Of a DNA stretch of 48,557 bases, positions 1 through 7,027 are shown piece after piece (within the stretch, counting starts at the first letter, position 1; each line of letters begins with the position of its first letter). The stretch is from Pseudomonadota bacterium (GTDB lineage: Bacteria > Pseudomonadota > Gammaproteobacteria > Xanthomonadales > Xanthomonadaceae). The stretch spans positions 1-48,557 of the forward strand of contig CAUJIN010000008.1 in assembly GCA_963205495.1 (NCBI GenBank). The letters are read 5' to 3'. Made by a program: the position numbers and the translations under genes. Under the pieces are notes generated by a model. It did not search any database, was not told the DNA's origin, and saw only the letters and a program-made list of their open reading frames with translations.

Positions 1-214
1 CCTGATTAGCCCTGAGTCTCAGCTGTAAAGCTCCCTCTCCCCCATGCAAATGGGGGAGAGGGTTGGGGTGAGGGGGCTTTCGGAGCCGTTCCGCGAAGAC
101 CGCAATAGCGCCTCCCAGCGCGTACCCCCCTCACCCTAGCCCTCTCCCCCGCCCATTGGCGGGGGAGAGGGGACTCGCCCCTCTGGGCGCGGCTGAGACT
201 CAGGGCTAATCAGG
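1..214. mobile_element. MITE-like element with 23-bp terminal inverted repeats
   Basis: The first 23 bases are the exact reverse complement of positions 192-214, so the segment is closed by perfect terminal inverted repeats. The interior holds two C-tract/G-tract hairpins (about 34-62 and 140-172), each pairing CCCTCTCCCC with GGGGAGAGGG, and related GGGTGAGGGG / CCCCTCACCC arms. No ORF is present, so this is a non-autonomous palindromic element. Its first 141 bases recur at 48417-48557. Similar CCCTCTCC hairpin sequences are, from memory, common intergenic repeats in Xanthomonadales; the transposase that would mobilise it is not in the window. Confidence 0.75.
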
Positions 215-221
215 AATCAGG

Positions 222-269
222 TTCGTGTATGGACTCCTCCGTCAACCCCTGACAACAGGATTTTGTTGC
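222..269 (+). repeat. 48-bp direct repeat, copy 1 (flanks toxin-antitoxin module)
   Basis: This 48-base block recurs at 1357-1404 with one mismatch (T at 242 versus C at 1377). It contains small self-complementary arms (CAACA...TGTTG and GTCA...TGAC). The two copies bracket the toxin-antitoxin pair, which suggests the module arrived or moves as a unit bounded by the repeat, or that two dispersed repeats happen to flank it. Confidence 0.8.
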
Positions 270-645
270 ACGGCCTTCGCCGCACGGCCTGGATTATCTG
301 TTTTCCCTGCTGCTTTGGCCTCAACCCCGGCAAGACGGGAGCGGTTGCATTCGTGTATTCGGCTTTGCGGTGGGTATTCCCCGAGCCATCATTCCGGCCC
401 GCCGGCTTGCATGCCGGCGGTCGTTCGCAGGCTCGCGGCATGCCGCTCGAAAGCCCTGCTCACCCACGAGACGATGCCAGACATTCAAGCGGCCACAAAG
501 GCCAGAATTGTGGCCCGTGGAAGGAATCAGGCGGCGCGAGGTTCGCGTCGGCTGATGTGTTCGGGATCGAAACTGGAGCCGTGGTGTTCGGCGGTTCGGA
601 GCCTTCGAGCGACAGGTGTTAGGGAAAGTCTGAGCAAGTCTCTTC
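270..645. other. Gene-free stretch with small hairpins
   Basis: I see no credible gene here. The reading frames overlap each other on both strands and resemble no known family. A perfect hairpin with 8-bp arms (CCGCCGGC / GCCGGCGG) lies at 399-420, and a weaker GGCCACA...TGTGGCC arm pair lies near 490-516. The stretch looks like decayed or repeat-derived intergenic DNA between the MITE-like element and the toxin-antitoxin promoter. Confidence 0.5.
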
Positions 646-716
646 CGTCGTTCCAGCGAAGGCTGGAACCCATTCTAAAACAGCAACATGGATCCCAGCC
701 TTCGCTGGGATGACGG
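646..716. repeat. Inverted repeat built on CCAGCGAAGGCTGG / CCCAGCCTTCGCTGGG
   Basis: Two related palindromic arms face each other: CGTCGTTCCAGCGAAGGCTGG at 646-666 and CCCAGCCTTCGCTGGGATGACG at 694-715. They share the core AGCGAAGGCTGG and the outer CGTC/GACG ends. This is the common proteobacterial intergenic repeat of the CGTCATTCC...GGGATGACG type and can fold into a long hairpin. It sits just upstream of the toxin-antitoxin promoter. Confidence 0.7.
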
Positions 717-752
717 CTTGTTCAGAGGTTCCTTAGGTCTTTGAACGGGCAC

Positions 753-785
753 TTGCGCACTACCAAGTGCTACTATAGTATCACT
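753..785 (+). promoter_or_regulatory. Toxin-antitoxin promoter and operator palindrome
   Basis: A TTGCGC box (753-758) and a TATAGT box (774-779) are 15 bp apart. The -10 box lies inside a near-perfect 20-bp palindrome at 766-785, AGTGCTACTATAGTATCACT, with one mismatched pair. A palindrome over the -10 box is the usual autorepressor operator of type II toxin-antitoxin pairs. Transcription from this -10 would begin about 786-787, directly at the antitoxin ATG (788), so the message is probably leaderless; no Shine-Dalgarno sequence is visible. Confidence 0.6.
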
Positions 786-787
786 GC

Positions 788-1045
788 ATGCGCACCGAAC
801 TCGTCACCACTCTCAAGCGGCAGGCTACTGAGCTCCTCGCTGACATCGAGCGGGACAAAGAGCCCATCCTCATCACGCAGCATGGCCTCCCCAGCGCATA
901 TCTGCTGGACGTAGAGACCTTTCATCTCATGCAGCAGCGCATGTCCATCTTGGAGGGCATTGCGCGCGGCGAGCAAGCCATTGCAGATGGCCGCGTCTCG
1001 ACTCACGCCCAAGCCAAGGCGCGACTTGCCAGATGGCTGAAATAG
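788..1045 (+). CDS. Type II antitoxin, Phd/YefM family
   Basis: An 85-residue protein that would neutralise the toxin encoded by the overlapping next gene and repress their shared promoter. The N-terminal half has the Phd/YefM pattern (TLKRQATELLADIERDKEP, then ILITQHGLPSAYLLDVETF), which forms the dimeric DNA-binding domain. The C-terminal part (EGIARGEQAIADGRVSTHAQ) is the helical segment that wraps the toxin in this family. The stop lies 13 bases inside the toxin gene, a typical coupled arrangement. The ATG at 788 immediately follows a palindrome over the -10 box. Base composition is lower in GC than the housekeeping genes, consistent with acquired DNA. Family assignment is confident; the exact target of its toxin is not known. 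Confidence 0.88.
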   Translation: MRTELVTTLKRQATELLADIERDKEPILITQHGLPSAYLLDVETFHLMQQRMSILEGIARGEQAIADGRVSTHAQAKARLARWLK

Positions 1046-1353
1046 TCTGGACAGATCCAGCGCTGGCGGATCTTGACGCAATCGCTGACTACATTGCATT
1101 GGAAGATCCCGCTGCAGCGGCTGCGCTTGTCATGCGGGTCTTCGCGCATGTCGAGCATCTGGCGGAACATCCGCAAAGCGGCAGCTATCCTCCTGAGCTT
1201 GGCAAATCGCGCTATCGTCAAATTGTGGAGCCGCTCTGCCGCGTCATTTACAGATTCGATCAGCACAAAGTCTTCATCCTGCACGCCATGCGGTCAGAGC
1301 GGCTGCTTCGCAAAGAGCACCTCACTGCTCGTGCCAAGCGGGCGAAGACCTGA
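1033..1353 (+). CDS. Type II toxin, RelE/ParE superfamily
   Basis: A 106-residue protein beginning inside the antitoxin gene. MAEIVWTDPALADLDAIADYIALEDP is the typical first strand and helix of ParE/RelE toxins. The middle EHPQSGSYPPELGKSRYRQIVEPLCRVIYR and the end VFILHAMRSERLL supply the conserved beta-sheet with basic residues. Family members either cut mRNA at the ribosome (RelE) or poison gyrase (ParE); the sequence alone does not decide, though the LxDLxxIxxYI start leans ParE-like. The stop is 3 bp before the second copy of a 48-bp direct repeat. Confidence 0.88.
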   Translation: MAEIVWTDPALADLDAIADYIALEDPAAAAALVMRVFAHVEHLAEHPQSGSYPPELGKSRYRQIVEPLCRVIYRFDQHKVFILHAMRSERLLRKEHLTARAKRAKT

Positions 1354-1356
1354 CAA

Positions 1357-1404
1357 TTCGTGTATGGACTCCTCCGCCAACCCCTGACAACAGGATTTTG
1401 TTGC
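1357..1404 (+). repeat. 48-bp direct repeat, copy 2
   Basis: Same orientation as the copy at 222-269, with one base difference. It begins 3 bp after the toxin stop codon, so the repeats enclose an approximately 1.1-kb unit made of intergenic DNA, promoter/operator, antitoxin and toxin. I tested for integron attC core sites and did not find them. Confidence 0.8.
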
Positions 1405-1471
1405 TCGACTGTGGCCTTTTCGCCCGGTCAGCGCCAGCGCCCGTTGCTGGGTGCGATCAGATCAATGCACT

Positions 1472-2797
1472 TCAGCCTTCGAATCCATCGGCAAACAGCG
1501 CGTCCGCGTTGCGCTCCAGCGCGCCGATGTCGAGCGCTCCGGCTGCGATGCGTGGGGTGCAGGCGGAAGCGCGCATTGGATGCAGGGTGGGCGGAAAGGT
1601 CGTGTTCGGCACGGCATAGCCGGGGATGGGCTGCGGTGCGGGGTTGGCGGCGTCCAGCAGCGGGCTGCCCGCAGTCGGCATGAAATTGAATGCCGCGGGG
1701 TTGGCGAACCCGGGGCTGGCACCTTGCAGCGTTCCGGCCCATTCCGCAGGCAGGTAGGTCGCGCCGGATTGCACCCAGTTGTTGCTGCCGCCGACCTGCC
1801 GCCCGTTCGTCCACGCCGCTTCCACCGTGCGTTCGATCCTCAGGGTTCCGCCGTTGGGCGCGAACAGCACGTTGTTGTGCGATTCAACCGCCTGGATGCC
1901 CTCGAAGATGCGGAACACGGTGGCGTCCTGTCCGCTGGTGACGGCGATGGTGTTGTTGGCAAAACGCACCCGGCCGCGGCTCTCGCCGGTGCCGTCGCCG
2001 CCCACGCGGATCACTGCGCCGAAGCCGGGATTGCTGTGCACGATGACGTTGCCGACCACGTCCTGATCCTCGCGCACGAGGTCGACCGTCCAGCCGGGCT
2101 GCTGGGTGTTTTCATCCGGGCCGATCAGCTCCAGCTCGTGGTAGGCCGCACCCTGGAACCAGTTGTAGTGGATTTCGCTGCGCTCGTGCCGGCTTTTCAG
2201 CAGATTGCCTCCAGTGCCCGAGTGCACGTAGTTGCAGCGCATCCGGAACTCCGCGCCGGGGTGGGCGATCTCGTCGCTCTGGATGTAGAGGGCGTGGCGA
2301 CTGGTGCTGCTGCCCGAGGTGCGGATCTCGCTGTTTTCCAGCGTCAGCGAGCCGGAGTCCTGGTCGGCGCTGAGGATGCCCATCTGGGGGCAGTCGCGGA
2401 TCAAGAGGTCGCGCAGGATGATGTCGTGGGCGTGCACGAAGACGCAGCGGCTGGAACCGCCGGTGATCTCGAAGCCTTCCAGCACCACGTGGTCGGAAAG
2501 CTCGAACTGCACGGTGTTCACCCCGCCGCTGATCTGCGGGCGGGCGCCGCCGACGCGCAGGCCGCGAATGACCACCGGATTTCCTGCGCTGCCGCCGTCG
2601 GCTTGTGGAACGAGAACGCCGCCGGCATAACTCACCCCGCCGTCCACTTCCACCACGTCGCCACCGCCAAGGTCCACGGCGGCGAACAGTGCGTCGAGCG
2701 TGGTGTGGGTACGGGTCGGGCCGACCTGGTAGGTGGCGCCCATGGCGCTGGGTGCGGCGAGCAGCAGGGCCAAGGGCAGGGCGAGATGCAGGCGCAT
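1472..2797 (-). CDS. Secreted right-handed beta-helix protein with C-terminal FxDGFE tail
   Basis: A 441-residue protein starting MRLHLALPLALLLAAPSAMG, a clear signal peptide with cleavage expected after SAMG or the next Ala. The mature part has the short repeating strands of a parallel beta-helix (for example VVLEGFEITGGSSRCVFVHA, DIILRDLLIRDC, LTLENSEIRTSG), as in pectate-lyase-like and right-handed beta-helix domains. No catalytic set could be assigned, so the substrate is unknown. The last residues are ALFADGFEG; the protein at 24904 ends AVFEDGFEGP, which suggests a shared C-terminal signal. A GGGAG ribosome site lies about 8 nt before the ATG. A palindrome at 2814-2833 separates it from the upstream gene. 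Confidence 0.82.
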   Translation of the reverse strand: MRLHLALPLALLLAAPSAMGATYQVGPTRTHTTLDALFAAVDLGGGDVVEVDGGVSYAGGVLVPQADGGSAGNPVVIRGLRVGGARPQISGGVNTVQFELSDHVVLEGFEITGGSSRCVFVHAHDIILRDLLIRDCPQMGILSADQDSGSLTLENSEIRTSGSSTSRHALYIQSDEIAHPGAEFRMRCNYVHSGTGGNLLKSRHERSEIHYNWFQGAAYHELELIGPDENTQQPGWTVDLVREDQDVVGNVIVHSNPGFGAVIRVGGDGTGESRGRVRFANNTIAVTSGQDATVFRIFEGIQAVESHNNVLFAPNGGTLRIERTVEAAWTNGRQVGGSNNWVQSGATYLPAEWAGTLQGASPGFANPAAFNFMPTAGSPLLDAANPAPQPIPGYAVPNTTFPPTLHPMRASACTPRIAAGALDIGALERNADALFADGFEG

Positions 2798-2813
2798 GGA
2801 GGGCTCCCGGAAG

Positions 2814-2833
2814 CACGGCCCGGCCGGGCCGTG
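2814..2833 (-). terminator. Terminator-like perfect 20-bp palindrome
   Basis: CACGGCCCGG followed at once by its reverse complement CCGGGCCGTG lies between the end of the DUF454 gene and the start of the beta-helix gene, both on the minus strand. It has no clear U-tract, so either termination or a regulatory hairpin upstream of the beta-helix gene is possible. Confidence 0.45.
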
Positions 2834-2843
2834 TCACGGAAGC

Positions 2844-3266
2844 TTACGCTTCCGGCCGCCGCCACAGCCAAATGGCCACGGCCAGCATGATGGCGCTGCC
2901 GGTAGCCCAGGCCCATAACGGTGAGGGACTCACGCCCATCAGCAGCGAGCACAGCACCATCATGATGCTTGCCAGCCACTTGGCGCGGCGGCTGACCGCG
3001 CCGTGGTCTTCCCAGTTGCGGATCATCGGGCCGAACTGGCGGTGCCGGCGCATCCAGAGGTGCAGCCTGCGCGAGCCACGCGCGGCGCAGAAGGAGGCCG
3101 CGAGGATGAAGGGCACGGTGGGAAGGCCCGGCAGCACGATGCCGAGGAAGCCCAGGCCGAGCGCGAGCCAGGCCAGCGCGATCCACAGCCAGCGAAAGCG
3201 GCCGGGCTGGACGCTGCGGCGGCGCGGAATTTCGGAGGAAGTGGCGGGGCTGGCGGGGCGGTTCAT
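2844..3266 (-). CDS. YbaN/DUF454 family inner-membrane protein
   Basis: A protein of 140 residues from the ATG at 3266 (MNRPASPATSS...), chosen because an earlier in-frame Met at 3353 would run back through the kinase gene and add residues unlike the family. The core WLWIALAWLALGLGFLGIVLPGLPTVPFILAASFCAARGS is the DUF454 signature: a first membrane hairpin with the GxxGIxLPxLPTxPF motif and a following S/ARxS segment. A second hydrophobic hairpin (IMMVLCSLLMG, AIMLAVAIWLW) ends the protein. The family function is unknown. The start is 4 bp after the kinase stop, so it is probably co-transcribed with the sigma/kinase pair. Confidence 0.82.
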   Translation of the reverse strand: MNRPASPATSSEIPRRRSVQPGRFRWLWIALAWLALGLGFLGIVLPGLPTVPFILAASFCAARGSRRLHLWMRRHRQFGPMIRNWEDHGAVSRRAKWLASIMMVLCSLLMGVSPSPLWAWATGSAIMLAVAIWLWRRPEA

Positions 3267-3270
3267 GGCG

Positions 3271-5491
3271 CTATTGTGACGCGGCGTGCGTGCTGGCGCC
3301 TGCGCGGGCGGCAGCGTCGATCTGCGCGCGCAGCGCGCGGAATCCTTCGGCAAGTTCCGTGGACTCCGGGACCTGTGCCTGGCGATGGGCGTCGGTGCGC
3401 TGCCAGAGTGCGAGCGCCTCGTCGATCCGGCCCAGCGTCAGGAGGGCCTCGATTTCCCAATGCCGCAGCACGAAGACATCGGGGTGCCAAGGGCCGACGA
3501 AGTGTTCAAGTCGTGGCGCGGTATCGCGCAGCAGGGCCAGGGCTTCGGAATAGTGCGCCTGGAGGAGCAGCCAGCGTGCTTCCATGAGATTGGCCTGCAC
3601 GCCGAGGAAGTGCTCGGTGCCGTGGCGCGCGCGAACCGCGGTGCGCATTTCCCCGATCAGGGCGTGCGCCCGCTCCGGTTCCTGCCGCGCGGGAAAGCTC
3701 TGGATCTGCATGAACAGCGCGGTGATGTAGTCGTCGGTGTCGGGAAATCGCGCGCGCAGCAGGGCCACGGCGCGTTCCAGCAGTGCCGTGGCTTCCTGCA
3801 TTTTTCCGAGTCGACCCGCGAGCGCGCCGCGGTATTGCCAGATCAGCGCCTGGGACAACGAGGCGCGCGCGCCGGCGGCGTCCAGCAGCGCCTGGGCGCG
3901 ATCGAGCAGGGGCGGTATCGCTTCGAGATCGTCATGGTTGAGGCTGACGCCCGCCAGCATCACCAGCGCCGGAGCCAGCCGCGGATCGTTTGCGCCGAAG
4001 GCTTGTTCGGCCTGCGCCACGCGCTCGCGCGCCAGCGCCACGGATCGCTCGGGGCGGCCGTTGGCGTCGTGGATTTCCACCAGCGTGGTGTAGATCTCGT
4101 CGCGCACCTCGGGCAGGCCCGCCAGTTCGTCCTTGAGCCGACTGGAGCTGGCGTCGAGCAGATCGATCACGCGCTGGTCCAGCACCTCCACGCCCTGCGC
4201 GTTGGTACGGCCGGCGTCGAACAGGCTGACGAGGTAGTCCTTGATCGCGGTGGCGCGCTGCGCCTCCTGCCGGGCCAGCCGGGTCTGCCAGAGGCTGGCT
4301 CCGAGGCCTGCGGCCAGCGCCAGCGCCGCCGCCAGCAGCGCCGCCGAGGCCACACGGTTGCGCCGAATCCACTTGGAAAGCCGGTACAGCTCGCCGTCGG
4401 GTCGCGCGGTCACCGGCCAGCCTGCGAGGTAGCGGTCCACGTCGTCAGCCAGCAGGTCCGCGCTGCCGTAGCGACGCGCCGGGTCGTGCGCCAGCGCGCG
4501 CGCCGCGATGGCGTCGAGGTCGCCGACGAGCTGGGCGGCAGGCAGTGCGACCGATGCGGGGGCTACGTGCGAGGCGGCGGCATGTGAAGGTCGGGTGGTC
4601 GCGTCCGCGCCGCGATGCACGGCGCTGTAGCGTTGCCCGGTGAGGAGTTCGAAGAGGATCGCGCCCAGCGCGTACACATCGGTCGCCGTGCTGATGGCGC
4701 CGCCGGCGATTTGTTCCGGCGCGGCGTAGGCCGGGCTGGCGAAGCGCTGCACCGTCTGGGTGGCGTCGGCAGCCTCGCCGTGCAGGATGCGCCCGATGCC
4801 GAAATCCAGCAGGCAGGGCGTGCCTTCGGCCTGCACGAGGATGTTGCCGGGCTTGATGTCCTGGTGCACCACGAGCTGGCGGTGGGCGTGCGCCACCACC
4901 CGGCACAGCGAGGCGAACAGCGTCAGGCGCTGGCGCAGCGGCGGCGCGCTGGAGCCAGCGGTCCAGCGGCTCGCCTTCGACGTGGCGCATCGCGAACCAG
5001 GGCCGCACCGAGGCATCGACGCCACCGTCGATCAGGTGCGCGATCTGCGGGTGCTGGAGCCGCGCCAGCACCTCGCGCTCGCGCTGGAAGGCGCGCAGCA
5101 CCGCGGCGCTGTCCATGCCCGGCTTGACGGTCTTGAGCGCCACGGTCTGGGCGAACGCGCCGTCGGCGCGCTCCGCCAGCCACACGCTGCCCATGCCGCC
5201 TTCGGCCAGATGGCGCAGGATGCGCCAGGGCCCGATCTCCTCGCCGCTGCGGTCTGCCAGAGGCGCGGAAGAAAATTCGGCTTCGCCGCCGGGTTCGATG
5301 AGCGCATCGATCAGCAGGCCATCGACTCCGCCGTCGAGCAGGGCGTCGGGTTCCTCGTCCATCGCCAGCAGGTTCCGCAGCCGCCGTGCCTGTGCGGGAT
5401 CGCCGGCGCAGCGCGCCTCGATGAAGTCCGCGCGTTGCGGCTCGGGAAGATCCAGCGCCTCCCGCAGCAGCGCGATTTCATCCGGATTCAC
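3271..5491 (-). pseudogene. Ser/Thr protein kinase with TPR region, broken by a 1-base frameshift
   Basis: Starts at a GTG (5491) overlapping the sigma-factor stop as GTGA. Residues 87-120 give the ATP-binding lobe (IGPWRILRHLAEGGMGSVWL... VALK, Lys120). That frame then runs out near 4937-4948, and the protein resumes in another frame with AHRQLVVHQDIKPGNILV (catalytic loop), LLDFGIGRIL (DFG) and AAPEQ. Skipping one base joins DRWLQR to PPLRQRLTLF, as expected for the family. A membrane helix (VASAALLAAALALAAGLGAS) and a TPR-like helical region follow. The kinase would be an Hanks-type receptor kinase with a periplasmic TPR sensor. The defect is either a real mutation or an assembly error; every catalytic motif is intact on its own side of the break. 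Confidence 0.8.
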
Positions 5492-6069
5492 CGCGACTGG
5501 GCCATGTGCAGGCGCAGCAGCGCGCGCGCGGCGCGCCAGTCGCGCGCCACGGTGCGCAGCGAAAGCGACAGAAGTTCGGCGATCTCGGCAAAGCCCAGGC
5601 CCGCGAAGAAGTGCAGCTCCACCACCTGCGCCAGCCGTGCATCCTGCTGCGCCAGAGCGCTGAGCGCGCCGTCGAGTGCGATCAGGTCCGGCGCGCCTTC
5701 GCCTTCGGGTGCCGCCAGTCCTTCGGCGTGATCCATCGTCACGCACAGCGCGCCCCCGCCGCGTTTGGCCGCAGCGCGGTCGCGCACGACGTTGAGCAGC
5801 ACCTGGCGCATGGCCTGGGCGGCGATGGCATAGAAATGGGCGCGATCCTGCGGTGCCAGGCGGCTGCCGGCGAGCTTGAGGTAGGTTTCGTGCACCAGTC
5901 CGGTGGTCGAGAGCGTGGCGCCGCCGGATTCGCTCAGCAGGCGATGCGCGCGTCGGTGCAGGTCTTCATAAACGGCAGAGAACAGCGCGTCGCGCGCCGC
6001 CGCGTCTCCCTGCGAACAGCGCTGCGCCAGTTCGGCGGTATGCGTTTGAGTGTTGCGGCCGTCGGCCAT
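5488..6069 (-). CDS. ECF-subfamily RNA polymerase sigma factor (kinase-associated type)
   Basis: A 193-residue sigma factor. Region 2 is ARDALFSAVYEDLHRRAHRLL...TTGLVHETYLKLAGS...AHFYAIAAQAMRQVLLNVVRDRAA. Region 4 is LDGALSALAQQDARLAQVVELHFFAGLGFAEIAELLSLSLRTVARDWRAARALL, with a clear helix-turn-helix. The TTGLVHE and AxxAMRQ(V/I)L patterns mark the class found next to Ser/Thr kinases in Xanthomonadales. No anti-sigma gene is nearby; the downstream overlapping kinase (GTGA overlap at 5488-5491) is the likely regulator. An AGGGAG ribosome site precedes the ATG. A partly degraded paralogue lies at 39171-39674. Confidence 0.9.
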   Translation of the reverse strand: MADGRNTQTHTAELAQRCSQGDAAARDALFSAVYEDLHRRAHRLLSESGGATLSTTGLVHETYLKLAGSRLAPQDRAHFYAIAAQAMRQVLLNVVRDRAAAKRGGGALCVTMDHAEGLAAPEGEGAPDLIALDGALSALAQQDARLAQVVELHFFAGLGFAEIAELLSLSLRTVARDWRAARALLRLHMAQSR

Positions 6070-6117
6070 CCTCGCTCCCTGCCACTGCCAGTGCGCTCGA
6101 AGGCGCGACCGCCCGGC

Positions 6118-6146
6118 AGTATGCCGGCTCGATTGGGCATCAACAA
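6118..6146 (-). promoter_or_regulatory. Candidate sigma-70 promoter for the sigma/kinase operon
   Basis: Read on the minus strand, TTGTTG (6146-6141) is followed after 17 bp by CATACT (6123-6118), about 50 bp upstream of the sigma-factor ATG at 6069. The match is reasonable but not strong. Confidence 0.35.
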
Positions 6147-6176
6147 TGCGATGCGGTCCGCGGCCTGCGTAAGGTT

Positions 6177-6905
6177 TCAGCCGCCGAGCGCGGCCTGCTG
6201 CGCGGCGAACAGTTCGCGCACGCCCTTTTCTCCCAGCGCCAGCAGCGCGTCCAGCTCGTCACGGCGGAAGGCGTGGCCTTCGGCGGTGCCCTGCAGCTCG
6301 ATGAAGCCGCCGCCGTCGTTCATCACCAGATTCATGTCGGTGTCGCAGTCCGAATCTTCCGCGTAGTCCAGATCGAGCACCGGCACGCCGCGATAGACGC
6401 CCACCGAAACCGCCGCGACCGCGCCGAAGATCGGCGAGCGGGTGATTTCGCGGCGCGCCAGCAGCCAGGTCGTGGCGTCGTGCAGCGCGACGTAGGCGCC
6501 GGTGATGGCCGCGGTGCGGGTGCCGCCGTCGGCCTGCAGCACGTCGCAGTCGAGGGTGATGGTGCGTTCGCCCAGCAGGCGCCGGTCCACGCAGGCGCGC
6601 AGCGAACGACCGATCAGGCGCTGGATCTCCAGGGTGCGTCCGCCCTGCTTGCCGCGCGCGGCCTCGCGGTCGCTGCGGGTGTGGGTGGATCGCGGCAGCA
6701 TTCCGTATTCGGCCGTCACCCAGCCCTCGCCCTTGCCGCGCAGGAAGGGCGGCACGCGCGCCTCGACGCTGGCGGTGCACAGCACCCTGGTGTCGCCGAA
6801 ACAGACCAGCACCGAGCCCTCGGCGTGGCGGGTGTAGTTGCGTTCGATATGGATCGGACGCATCTGGTCCGGTGCGCGGCCGCCGGGGCGGGAGGGTGAG
6901 GTCAT
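6177..6905 (-). CDS. rph: Ribonuclease PH
   Basis: A phosphorolytic 3'-5' exoribonuclease that trims tRNA 3' ends. From the ATG at 6905 the protein has 242 residues, the normal RNase PH length; [18 protein letters not shown] leads into the conserved core. Hallmarks are [36 protein letters not shown], [33 protein letters not shown] (phosphate-binding and catalytic region), [19 protein letters not shown] and [11 protein letters not shown]. An in-frame Met further upstream (6932) is possible but would add non-conserved residues. It is divergent from ppk2, with about 120 bp between them that must hold both promoters. Confidence 0.97.
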   Translation of the reverse strand: MTSPSRPGGRAPDQMRPIHIERNYTRHAEGSVLVCFGDTRVLCTASVEARVPPFLRGKGEGWVTAEYGMLPRSTHTRSDREAARGKQGGRTLEIQRLIGRSLRACVDRRLLGERTITLDCDVLQADGGTRTAAITGAYVALHDATTWLLARREITRSPIFGAVAAVSVGVYRGVPVLDLDYAEDSDCDTDMNLVMNDGGGFIELQGTAEGHAFRRDELDALLALGEKGVRELFAAQQAALGG

Positions 6906-7027
6906 GGCGAAGGCTCGTGGAAAAACGGCCACCTTAGCATCCGTGCGCCGCCGCGCAGTTCCCGCTGCACATCGGGTCGCGTGCGGGACATACTGGAACC
7001 TGTCGCACCCGCCCCGAGGAAACGCCC

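Noticed and set aside
222..1404. Integron gene cassette with attC sites around the toxin-antitoxin pair
   Set aside because: The 48-bp repeats lack the RYYYAAC and GTTRRRY core sites in the required inverted arrangement, and no integrase is present.
1451..2890. Plus-strand frame opposite the beta-helix gene
   Set aside because: The minus-strand protein has a signal peptide, a beta-helix pattern and a conserved tail; the plus-strand frame is its Val/Ala/Gly-rich mirror.
4925..4960. Programmed +1 frameshift in the kinase gene
   Set aside because: I see no slippery heptamer or strong stimulatory hairpin at the join, and the paralogous kinase is also damaged, so a mutation or an assembly error is simpler.
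6996..7020. Pho box before ppk2
   Set aside because: Only one CTGTCGC heptamer (7003-7009) occurs; the positions 11 bp before and after do not match a second heptamer.
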